Shown here: positions 23,949 to 31,269 of the stretch, in pieces
Position numbering within the stretch: position 1 is the stretch's first letter
Layout of the letters: each line of letters opens with the position of its first letter
Source of the DNA: Bacteroidales bacterium
GTDB taxonomy: Bacteria; Bacteroidota; Bacteroidia; Bacteroidales; UBA3663
Direction: 5' to 3'
NCBI GenBank assembly: GCA_017548545.1
Contig: JAFYZW010000012.1
Coordinates: forward strand, 1 to 39,109
Length of the DNA stretch: 39,109 nucleotides
Made by a program: the position numbers and the translations under genes
The notes under the pieces: model-generated
The model's input: only the letters and a program-made list of their open reading frames with translations
Databases searched by the model: none
Told to the model about the DNA's origin: nothing

Positions 23949-24585
23949 ACTTGGTCTCACGACTGAGGAGATGCTCGCATCCATGCCTTCTGATGCAGAT
24001 TCACTTCGTGAGGTATGGACGTTGATTGACGATATACGGGGTTTCCTACAAGCAAGGTTTGCATTTATAACCACGAGGTTTGACACCATTGATAGATTCA
24101 AGCCCGGACCAATCATCATGAGTCAACTGAAGGGAAGCGAAGCACTATGCTGGTTTGTAGCTACAGCGGGCCAAGAGTTCGAAGCATTCCAACGCCAGTT
24201 GACACAAGAGGGAGACATGGTGCGCATCTATCTGGCCAACGAAATTGGCTCCATCATTGCCGAGAAAACCGCCGACAAGATGGAAAGCGTACTACAGGAG
24301 CAACTCACACCAAAAGGGCTGTATCGTACAAACCGATACAGCCCAGGCTATTGTGGTTGGCAAGTAAGCGAGCAGCCCCTCCTATTTGATTTATTCGGAC
24401 CTACTGCCGAAGTGCAACAAAACGAAGCATCCCCTAAACCCTGCGGCATTCACTTGACCGAATCTTGTCTGATGATTCCCATCAAGTCGGTCAGTGGTGT
24501 GATTGGCATTGGGCACAACGTCAGCAAGCGGGAATATATCTGCAAGCATTGCGGCTTCAACGCAACCTGTAAGCGAAGACGTTAG
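23920..24585 (+). CDS. vitamin B12-dependent methionine synthase activation-domain-like protein
   Basis: A 221-residue protein resembling the reactivation domain of cobalamin-dependent methionine synthase, which binds SAM and remethylates inactive cob(II)alamin. Matching segments are NRYSPGYCGW (residues 138-146) and GIHLTESCLMIPIKSVSGVIGIG (about 176-198). The C-terminus has a cysteine cluster CKHCGFNATC (Cys208, Cys211, Cys217) that might bind metal or an Fe-S cluster. It starts at the ATG at 23920, inside the preceding gene, so the pair is translationally coupled. It is probably the activator of a corrinoid protein served by the methyltransferase, but no corrinoid-binding protein is encoded in this window. 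Confidence 0.8.
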   Translation: MIERTLTYDELGLTTEEMLASMPSDADSLREVWTLIDDIRGFLQARFAFITTRFDTIDRFKPGPIIMSQLKGSEALCWFVATAGQEFEAFQRQLTQEGDMVRIYLANEIGSIIAEKTADKMESVLQEQLTPKGLYRTNRYSPGYCGWQVSEQPLLFDLFGPTAEVQQNEASPKPCGIHLTESCLMIPIKSVSGVIGIGHNVSKREYICKHCGFNATCKRRR

Positions 24586-24586
24586 A

Positions 24587-25381
24587 CTAAGGACAAACAG
24601 GCCGGACGGAACGACCGTCGAAACGATTGCTGTAGCCCCAATACCAACCGCGAGAATCAAAATAGAGACCAAAAGCGTCGTTATTAAGAATGTGAACCGT
24701 CGAAGACCAGTAGTTGCCGCATGAGCTTTTGCCGCCTATATTGTCGTCTCTGCTAAAGCCTGCGGCAGCCAAGAAGATTCTCTCACCATTCGGACCCGTA
24801 ACAAGCAAGCCATCCACCCCGTTCTGTGAAGACTGACGATGTTTGCAATGAACTATCAATTCCTTGATCTGATCAACCGTGGGCATCCTCCAAGCACCTC
24901 CCCAAAGGACGTGAGCCACATCAAAATCTGTTCCAGCGATATCTTCACCGAAATGGAGGTATGCATCATTTTCGTCAAGATATGCGTAATTATCCCACGC
25001 ATAGTGACTCTTTACCTCGGTCTCTCCCCAAGAATAATAGTTTCCAAATCCATCTGGGCCATCAGCTCCGATATTACTGCAAGCCCACTTTGTGCCAGAA
25101 GGCAGACCAAGATCGATGAGGTGGGGATGGTTGTCGTCAGGACATGAAACAATGAAAACAAAAGCCAGACTGTCAATTTCAGAAACAGGTGTTTCTATAG
25201 TTCCTGTCTTTGTAACGATGGATTGAACCGTATCGTTATCGTGCAAGATGTATTCAACATCTTCCAGTGGAATAGAGATGGGCAGTTCGAGATTCTGTTT
25301 ATAAAGGAGTATGAAATCTTGCGAATACAAGAACACGCAGGTCAACCCCAATAATACTAACAATAAAATGTTCCTTTTCAT
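24587..25381 (-). CDS. exported protein with Fibrobacter succinogenes major paralogous domain
   Basis: A 264-residue exported protein (hydrophobic start NILLLVLLGLTCVFL, cleavage near YSQ). An N-terminal segment ending TPVSEIDSLAFVF is of a type common at the front of Bacteroidetes surface proteins. It is followed by the Fibrobacter-type paralogous domain with DLGLPSGTKWACSNIGADGP, YYSWGET, GGAWRMPT and the closing GRSVRPVCP. The function of these domains is unknown, and a role at the cell surface is likely. Its stop codon lies one base from the stop of the converging activation-domain gene, with no hairpin between them. No standard promoter was recognised upstream, so it may be cotranscribed with the TPR genes 61 bases away. 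Confidence 0.85.
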   Translation of the reverse strand: MKRNILLLVLLGLTCVFLYSQDFILLYKQNLELPISIPLEDVEYILHDNDTVQSIVTKTGTIETPVSEIDSLAFVFIVSCPDDNHPHLIDLGLPSGTKWACSNIGADGPDGFGNYYSWGETEVKSHYAWDNYAYLDENDAYLHFGEDIAGTDFDVAHVLWGGAWRMPTVDQIKELIVHCKHRQSSQNGVDGLLVTGPNGERIFLAAAGFSRDDNIGGKSSCGNYWSSTVHILNNDAFGLYFDSRGWYWGYSNRFDGRSVRPVCP

Positions 25382-25442
25382 TGTTTCATATTTTTGTATG
25401 TTAGACCATTAAACGTGATCGCTTATTGTATTGTAACATCGT

Positions 25443-26807
25443 TTATTGCCCGAACTCGACAAGGCCGTAGGCACGGCTCACTTCATTATATTGATCAATC
25501 AGTTCAGAGCGGTTGGGACATCGATCCTGGGTGAAACGACTGTAGAGAATCTCGCGAATGGCGATAGGTATAGTCTTGTCCTGATGCAGTGTGTCGTATT
25601 GATAGGCCCGCTCATACCATGGGAGTGCTTCATTGTAGATGGGCTGCAACTCGCGGTTGATCTGCTTGAAACGTCGCTGGTCGTAGAGCTTGGATTTAAG
25701 CGCAACGGCCTTATTGTAATGAATGCGCCCAATATAGGAGCAGACGTTGGCTTGTGTTGAATCGAGCGCATAGGACCTAAGATATTGAGTCATTGCATTC
25801 TCAACTTCGCCTCGTATCTCGTAGAGCTGGCCACGCACGCAAATTGTCTGCGCGTCGGTGCTATCGACAGCGATACATCGGTCGGCTATCTGCTCGGCCT
25901 CTTTCCAGTTTTGTCGATCGAGGTAGATCTGCAAAAGGTTGCGCTGAAACCACGTGTTGCGCGGTAATGTCTCAATGGCACTTATCAGCTCGGTGATAAG
26001 CATGACGGTATCCTTACGCGAAGAATAAATGGCAACGGTATTGCGAAAGACTTTTTCGGGCTCATAGCCTCGTACCTTGAGGCTGTCGTAATAAACCAAC
26101 GATTCATCAAGCCGCCCGAGTGCACTCGACACTGTGGCACAATTATAGAGCGCACGGTTCTGGGTGCTATCGGCTAGAAACGTCTCGAACCCGGAGAAAC
26201 GTTTGGCATCGGACTGATAAGCACTATTGAGAAACGAACTCTTACTGCCGTCGAAAGTCATTCGGAACTCGTCGAGCGTGGTGTTCAGGTCCCCCTTTTT
26301 GAAGCTTTGTCCTGCATTGACCTGAAAACCATTGGTAAGCAGGAAATACTGCATGGCGGTCTGCGACAGGCGACTCTGCTGCCGCAATCCGTTCTTGCCA
26401 TAGTCTCTGGCGCCAGACAGATAGAGGTCGTAAGCCTTCTGATAATACTTGTAACACGACTTGGCGGCAGCAAGGGCAGTGGCTTCGTCCATCTTGCCGC
26501 CCGAGGCGGGTTTGTTGCGCTCGTAGTTGAAAGCCAAGTCCTCGACATCGCCTGCAGCGGCATAATAGTCGGCATTCTGCAGATTGAGCGAGTCGGAAAG
26601 CTGTAGCACGCGATTGATATGAAGACGGGCGAGTTTGATGTTGGTGGTGCGCACGTTGGTACTATATCGGCGCGCCAACTTGAGGCGCTCCTGAATGGTG
26701 TCGCGGAGTGCCTTAGTGAGAACAGGGGTCTCCTGCTGTGCCTCTTCGGCATGCAGAAGACCCATATTGAGGATGAATAATAATAGTATATTCAGAAATC
26801 GTTTCAT
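25443..26807 (-). CDS. exported tetratricopeptide-repeat protein
   Basis: A 454-residue exported protein (signal peptide FLNILLLFILNMGLLHA). It has TPR-like helical repeats, clearest in the C-terminal half (WKEAEQIADRCIAVDSTDAQ, GEVENAMTQYLRSYALDSTQ). The last 45 residues (IREILYSRFTQDRCPNRSEL, QYNEVSRAYG) match the end of the gene immediately upstream, so the two are tandem paralogs. It lies three bases after that gene. Its function is unknown, and a scaffold role in the envelope is plausible. Confidence 0.8.
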   Translation of the reverse strand: MKRFLNILLLFILNMGLLHAEEAQQETPVLTKALRDTIQERLKLARRYSTNVRTTNIKLARLHINRVLQLSDSLNLQNADYYAAAGDVEDLAFNYERNKPASGGKMDEATALAAAKSCYKYYQKAYDLYLSGARDYGKNGLRQQSRLSQTAMQYFLLTNGFQVNAGQSFKKGDLNTTLDEFRMTFDGSKSSFLNSAYQSDAKRFSGFETFLADSTQNRALYNCATVSSALGRLDESLVYYDSLKVRGYEPEKVFRNTVAIYSSRKDTVMLITELISAIETLPRNTWFQRNLLQIYLDRQNWKEAEQIADRCIAVDSTDAQTICVRGQLYEIRGEVENAMTQYLRSYALDSTQANVCSYIGRIHYNKAVALKSKLYDQRRFKQINRELQPIYNEALPWYERAYQYDTLHQDKTIPIAIREILYSRFTQDRCPNRSELIDQYNEVSRAYGLVEFGQ

Positions 26808-26810
26808 TGA

Positions 26811-28202
26811 TTATTCCTTACGTGGACGGCCGTAAGCATCGGCAACCTCGTTGTACTCGTTGATGAGTGCCTGACGATTAGCAGCCTTGGTAGGAGCAAA
26901 CTTACGATAGAGAACCTGCATCAAGAGGTTCGGGATATCGTTGTTCTCGTGGTTGGTGTCGGCCTTAAAGGCATTGCGGAGCAATGGGAGAGCCTTCTCC
27001 ATCTTCTCGTTCGAGAATGCGTCAATCTCTGCCTCACGAGCGTGATTCTTGAGCATCTCGCTTTCACCCTGCTCCATTTCTACGAGCCATGTATAGCCAT
27101 AGTAAAGGTTGGCGTCGAGGTTGGTAGGATCGGAAGCAAGAGCTTTCTCGAAGTAACCCTTGGCGGTCTCGGTATCGCCCTTCTGGGTGTAAAGACGAGC
27201 GATGATGGTCAGGAGGCCTGCATTGTCGGGATTGTTGGAAAGGCTAGCCTTCATGGCGTTGATGGCACCATCGAGGTCATTGCGGTCGAGATAGATGCTG
27301 AAGAGGTTGTTGCTGAAATAGTTCTCATGAGGAAGAGCCTCCATACCCTTCTGGAGCCATGTGATCATATTGGTAGTATCCTGGAGCTGAGCATACTCAC
27401 CTACGATAGAAGAGAACACAGGCACCTGAGGAGTGTTTTTGCCGATGAGCTGCTTGAAGGTCTCGATAGCTTTCAGCTTATCAACCTCACCATAGCACGA
27501 ACCAGCATAGAGAAGGTTCTGATACTTCACTGAGTCAACCTTGAACTTATCAATCTCGGCGAGAATGATGGGGTTCTTCTTGGCAGCATGATCGAGGATA
27601 GCCGACTCGGCGCCGCTCGAAGCGAGCTCGAAGAACTTGGCAGCGCTTGCCCAGTCCTTCTGGTTGTAGGCAGTAAAACCGCAGTTGGCCAGACCATTGG
27701 ACATCGAGAAGAGTTCCCAAGCCTTGGCAGCCATTTCGTCATTGAACTTGGTGTTCACCTTACCCTTGGCATCGGGGGTGGCAAATGCATCCCATGCCTC
27801 CTGGAAATACTGGAAGCCCTTACCGCAGTTGCTGAAGAGGGTGTTGAGCGCCGTCTGATCGTTATTCTGTGCTTCAGGAAGGACAACCTTCGACTGGTTG
27901 AACTCGATCAAACCAGCTACACGCATGATATCACCAAGCATGGTGCCAGCCTGTGGGTTGGAGAGAGCCTGCTGAACGAGTGCACGAGCAGCATCGAAGT
28001 CGATAGCCTTGGCCTTAGCCATATCCACCTGGCCCATAGCATCCTCGGGGAGCTTGGCAGCCTTCTCGGCTTCTTTAATAGCAGCGGTGATTACCTTCTG
28101 CTGTTCCTTGATGGCCTTCTGCTCCTCTTTTGAGAGCTCCTGGGCAACGACTGTACCGGCGCAAAAGCCGATAGCAAGAATTGAAAGAATGAATTTCTTC
28201 AT
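26811..28202 (-). CDS. exported tetratricopeptide-repeat protein
   Basis: A 463-residue exported protein (signal peptide FILSILAIGFCAGTVVAQ). A charged, coiled-coil-like stretch follows the signal (about residues 20-55, rich in Lys, Glu and Ala). TPR repeats include YFSNNLFSIYLDRNDLDGAI and LYTQKGDTETAKGYFEKALA. The C-terminus (LMQVLYRKFAPTKAANRQAL, EYNEVADAYG) is paralogous to the next gene. It lies 28 bases after gyrA and has no promoter of its own that I can see, so it probably belongs to the gyrA transcript. Its function is unknown. Confidence 0.8.
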   Translation of the reverse strand: MKKFILSILAIGFCAGTVVAQELSKEEQKAIKEQQKVITAAIKEAEKAAKLPEDAMGQVDMAKAKAIDFDAARALVQQALSNPQAGTMLGDIMRVAGLIEFNQSKVVLPEAQNNDQTALNTLFSNCGKGFQYFQEAWDAFATPDAKGKVNTKFNDEMAAKAWELFSMSNGLANCGFTAYNQKDWASAAKFFELASSGAESAILDHAAKKNPIILAEIDKFKVDSVKYQNLLYAGSCYGEVDKLKAIETFKQLIGKNTPQVPVFSSIVGEYAQLQDTTNMITWLQKGMEALPHENYFSNNLFSIYLDRNDLDGAINAMKASLSNNPDNAGLLTIIARLYTQKGDTETAKGYFEKALASDPTNLDANLYYGYTWLVEMEQGESEMLKNHAREAEIDAFSNEKMEKALPLLRNAFKADTNHENNDIPNLLMQVLYRKFAPTKAANRQALINEYNEVADAYGRPRKE

Positions 28203-28230
28203 AGCATTAATAATTTAAAATGTGTAGTGA

Positions 28231-31017
28231 TTATTCTTGATTTGGATCTACATTGGCTGGTTTCTCGGTCGAAGCAGTCTCGATTCCATTGTCGTCGGAC
28301 TGTTCGGTGGCCTCGATCTCTATCTCTTCTTCCTCACGTTCGGTGAGCACCTTGCATACGCTTGCGATGCTGTCGTTCTTCTTCGTGAGGTCGATGAGTT
28401 TGACGCCCTGAGCGGCACGACCCATGATGCGGATACCCTGGCTCTTCTCGGGATCGTACTTGCAGTTCATACGGATGACGATACCCGACTTGTTGATGAT
28501 CATGAGGTCGTTCTCGTCGTTGACAAGCTTGATCGCGATGAGCGGACCGGTCTTCTCGGTGATGGTGAGGGTCTTGACGCCCTTGCCACCACGATTGGTA
28601 ATACGGTAGTCGTAAACATAGCTTCGCTTTCCGTACCCCTTTTCTGACACAACAAGGATGGAATAGTTTAAAGGATTCTCGACATCTTGTGGTGCAATGG
28701 ATGGCTCTTCGCTTTCTTCTACAAGGGTCTCCTCGGGTTCGTCGGGCAGATCGAAAAGATTGTCGAGAGTCACCTCAATCTCGGGAACTGCATTCTCATC
28801 GTCCTCGACAGGAGTGTCGTTACCCTCCGACTGACCGAGGGTAATACCGGGATACTTGACGGCAATCATGCCGATACATTCGTCGTCGCCTCCATCGAGA
28901 CGCATACCGCGTACACCGGTAGCCACACGTCCCATCATGCGCACCTTGTCCTCGCCAAAGGTGATGGCGCGACCGTTACGGTTGGCCATAATGAGATGGT
29001 CCTGTCCGTCGGTCATAACTACGCTGACCACCTTGTCGCCTTCAGCAAGATTGATGGCATTGATGCCATTGGCACGCGGACGGCTATAGGCTGCGAGCTT
29101 GGTTTTCTTGACGGTACCGTTCTTGGTAGCAAAGACTAGGTAATGGGAGTCGTTGAACTCGGAATCGGCGAAAGTGACCACCTTAAGGAATGCAGTAATG
29201 CGATTATTCTCGTTGACATTGAGGATATTTTGAATTGCACGTCCCTTCTGGTTCTTGGCTGCCTCGGGGATGTCATAAACCTTCATCCAGAATGCCTGAC
29301 CTTGCTCGGTGAAGAACATAAGCCAGTTGTGGTTCTTGGCTGCATACATGTACTCGATGAAGTCGGAGTCGCGTGTGCCAGCGCCCTTTGAGCCCACGCC
29401 TCCACGGCTCTGAGCCTTGATGTCGGAAAGTTTGGTGCGCTTGATGTAACCAAGATGGCTGATGGTGATAACCACATCATCATTGGGAATGAAGTCCTCA
29501 GCATTAAACTGAGCACCACGATAATCGATGACGGTACGACGTTCGTCGCCATACTTCTCCTTAATCTCGATGAGCTCGTCACGAACGACCTTCATACAAA
29601 GTGACTCATCGGCGAGAATCTGCTTATAATACTCAATCAACTTAAGGATATCCTCGTACTGCTGCTTCAACTCCTCAATGCGGAGGCCAGTGAGCTGCGA
29701 GAGACGCATATCGACGATGGCTTTCGACTGAATCTCGTCGATTTCGAAGCGAGCCTCAAGGTTGCGCTGGGCATCGGCGGGCGTGCGACTGGCACGAATG
29801 ATATGTACCACCTCGTCGATGTTGTCGCAGGCGATAATGAGACCTTCGAGGATATGGGCCTTCTTCTCGGCTTCAGCCAGGTCGTATTTCGTGCGACGGA
29901 TGACGACCTCGTGACGATGAGCAACAAAGTATTCGATGAGCTCCTTCAGATTGAGGAGTTTGGGCATACCGAGGGCCTCGGGGTGACCGGGAATGGGTAC
30001 AAGTGCGATGTTGTTGACCGAGAAGTTGGCTTGCAGCTCGGTCATCTTGTTGAGCTTATTGAGGATAACGTTCGAGTTGACATCCTTCTTAAGGTCGATT
30101 ACAATGCGCATGCCCTGACGATCGGATTCGTCGTTAACATTGGCTATACCTTCGATCTTCTTCTCGTCGGCAAGCTGAGCAATGTGCTTGATGAGCTCGG
30201 CCTTATTGACGCCATAAGGTATCTCGGTGACCACAATGCGGTCGTGCTGACCCTCGCTCTCTATCTCGGCCTTACTACGAATCACGACCTTGCCGCGACC
30301 CGTCTCATAAGCCTGCTTGACACCATCATAACCATAGATGATACCACCTGTAGGGAAGTCAGGAGCCTTGATATACTGCATGAGCCCATCGATGGTGATG
30401 TCGGGGTTGTCGATATAGGCACAAATGCCATCAATACATTCTGAAAGGTTATGAGTAGGCATATTGGTAGCCATACCGACAGCAATGCCATTAGCGCCAT
30501 TGACGAGAAGGGTAGGTATGCGTGTCGGTAGCACTTTAGGCTCCATGAGGGTGCCGTCGAAATTTGGCATCATATCGACAGTGTCCTTGTCGATATCTCG
30601 AAGCATCTCCTCAGATATCTTCGAGAGACGTGCCTCGGTATAACGCATAGCCGCAGCGCTATCGCCATCGACAGAACCGAAGTTTCCTTGACCATCGACC
30701 TGGAGATAACGAAGGTTCCAAGGCTGTGCCATGCGGACGAGTGCTCCATAGACTGAGGAATCGCCATGAGGATGGAACTTACCAAGCACCTCGCCGACAA
30801 TACGGGCACACTTCTTGGTAGGCTTATCGTATGTATTACCAATCTGCTCCATGCCGTAAAGTACACGGCGGTGGACAGGCTTAAAGCCATCGCGCACGTC
30901 AGGCAAAGCACGTGCTACAATGACCGACATCGAATAGTTGATATAGTTGGTGCGCATCTCTTCGTCGATGTTCACCCTGATAATTCGATCGTGTTGTTGA
31001 TTATTTATTTCTTCCAT
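28231..31017 (-). CDS. gyrA: DNA gyrase subunit A
   Basis: A 928-residue GyrA, the breakage-reunion subunit of gyrase. The catalytic Tyr is Tyr126 in AAMRYTEAR. The quinolone pocket reads HPHGDSSVYGALVRMAQ, with Ser87 corresponding to E. coli Ser83 and Gly91 to Asp87. The C-terminal beta-pinwheel contains AQSRGGVGSKGAG, a variant of the GyrA box, which favours GyrA over ParC. An acidic insertion of about 58 residues (724-782) lies between two blades, followed by SILVVSEKGYGKRS. The C-terminal tail is rich in Glu and Asp. The gene has a strong promoter and a leader with a perfect palindrome. Two TPR genes follow in the same direction. Confidence 0.96.
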   Translation of the reverse strand: MEEINNQQHDRIIRVNIDEEMRTNYINYSMSVIVARALPDVRDGFKPVHRRVLYGMEQIGNTYDKPTKKCARIVGEVLGKFHPHGDSSVYGALVRMAQPWNLRYLQVDGQGNFGSVDGDSAAAMRYTEARLSKISEEMLRDIDKDTVDMMPNFDGTLMEPKVLPTRIPTLLVNGANGIAVGMATNMPTHNLSECIDGICAYIDNPDITIDGLMQYIKAPDFPTGGIIYGYDGVKQAYETGRGKVVIRSKAEIESEGQHDRIVVTEIPYGVNKAELIKHIAQLADEKKIEGIANVNDESDRQGMRIVIDLKKDVNSNVILNKLNKMTELQANFSVNNIALVPIPGHPEALGMPKLLNLKELIEYFVAHRHEVVIRRTKYDLAEAEKKAHILEGLIIACDNIDEVVHIIRASRTPADAQRNLEARFEIDEIQSKAIVDMRLSQLTGLRIEELKQQYEDILKLIEYYKQILADESLCMKVVRDELIEIKEKYGDERRTVIDYRGAQFNAEDFIPNDDVVITISHLGYIKRTKLSDIKAQSRGGVGSKGAGTRDSDFIEYMYAAKNHNWLMFFTEQGQAFWMKVYDIPEAAKNQKGRAIQNILNVNENNRITAFLKVVTFADSEFNDSHYLVFATKNGTVKKTKLAAYSRPRANGINAINLAEGDKVVSVVMTDGQDHLIMANRNGRAITFGEDKVRMMGRVATGVRGMRLDGGDDECIGMIAVKYPGITLGQSEGNDTPVEDDENAVPEIEVTLDNLFDLPDEPEETLVEESEEPSIAPQDVENPLNYSILVVSEKGYGKRSYVYDYRITNRGGKGVKTLTITEKTGPLIAIKLVNDENDLMIINKSGIVIRMNCKYDPEKSQGIRIMGRAAQGVKLIDLTKKNDSIASVCKVLTEREEEEIEIEATEQSDDNGIETASTEKPANVDPNQE

Positions 31018-31027
31018 TTAATATTAT

Positions 31028-31049
31028 TTGACTGTAACTTTACAGTCAG
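31028..31049. promoter_or_regulatory. perfect palindrome in the gyrA leader
   Basis: TGACTGTAA (31029-31037) and TTACAGTCA (31040-31048) are perfect inverted repeats with a two-base spacer. The site lies downstream of the gyrA promoter and ends 11 bases before the start codon. It could be an operator or an RNA hairpin next to the ribosome-binding region. There is no T-run, so it is not a terminator. Confidence 0.6.
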
Positions 31050-31072
31050 TACATTTTTATTATATTTGGGTG

Positions 31073-31104
31073 CAAAGATACATTATTTTCGCGAATGTTC
31101 CAAA
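31073..31104 (-). promoter_or_regulatory. gyrA: Bacteroidetes-type promoter of gyrA
   Basis: On the minus strand TTTG (31104-31101), a 20-base spacer and TATCTTTG (31080-31073): both elements are perfect. The predicted leader is about 50 bases. Confidence 0.85.
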
Positions 31105-31113
31105 CAAAAACGC

Positions 31114-31163
31114 CGAAATTTGCGTTTTAAGGCCCCAAATTTCGATTTTAGTGTGAATTTCGA
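31114..31163. promoter_or_regulatory. inverted AAATTTCG repeats between the gyrA and EIIC promoters
   Basis: CGAAATTTG (31114-31122) and CAAATTTCG (31136-31144) are perfect 9-bp inverted repeats 13 bases apart. A third copy of the half-site, AATTTCGA, is at 31156-31163. They lie between the two divergent -33 elements and are a candidate operator for either gene. This is otherwise non-coding DNA. Confidence 0.4.
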
Positions 31164-31193
31164 CCCCCTATCGAAAGAATTATTCGGATAAAA

Positions 31194-31225
31194 TTTGGCA
31201 CATATATTTTTTTTGTTTATCTTTG
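31194..31225 (+). promoter_or_regulatory. Bacteroidetes-type promoter of the EIIC-kduI-phosphatase run
   Basis: TTTG (31194-31197), a 20-base spacer and TATCTTTG (31218-31225). The leader to the ATG at 31270 is about 39 bases. No promoter of this kind is seen in the short gaps before the next two genes. Confidence 0.8.
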
Positions 31226-31269
31226 CCCCACATTTATAAGACAATCAACCCATCAATCTTATCACATCA

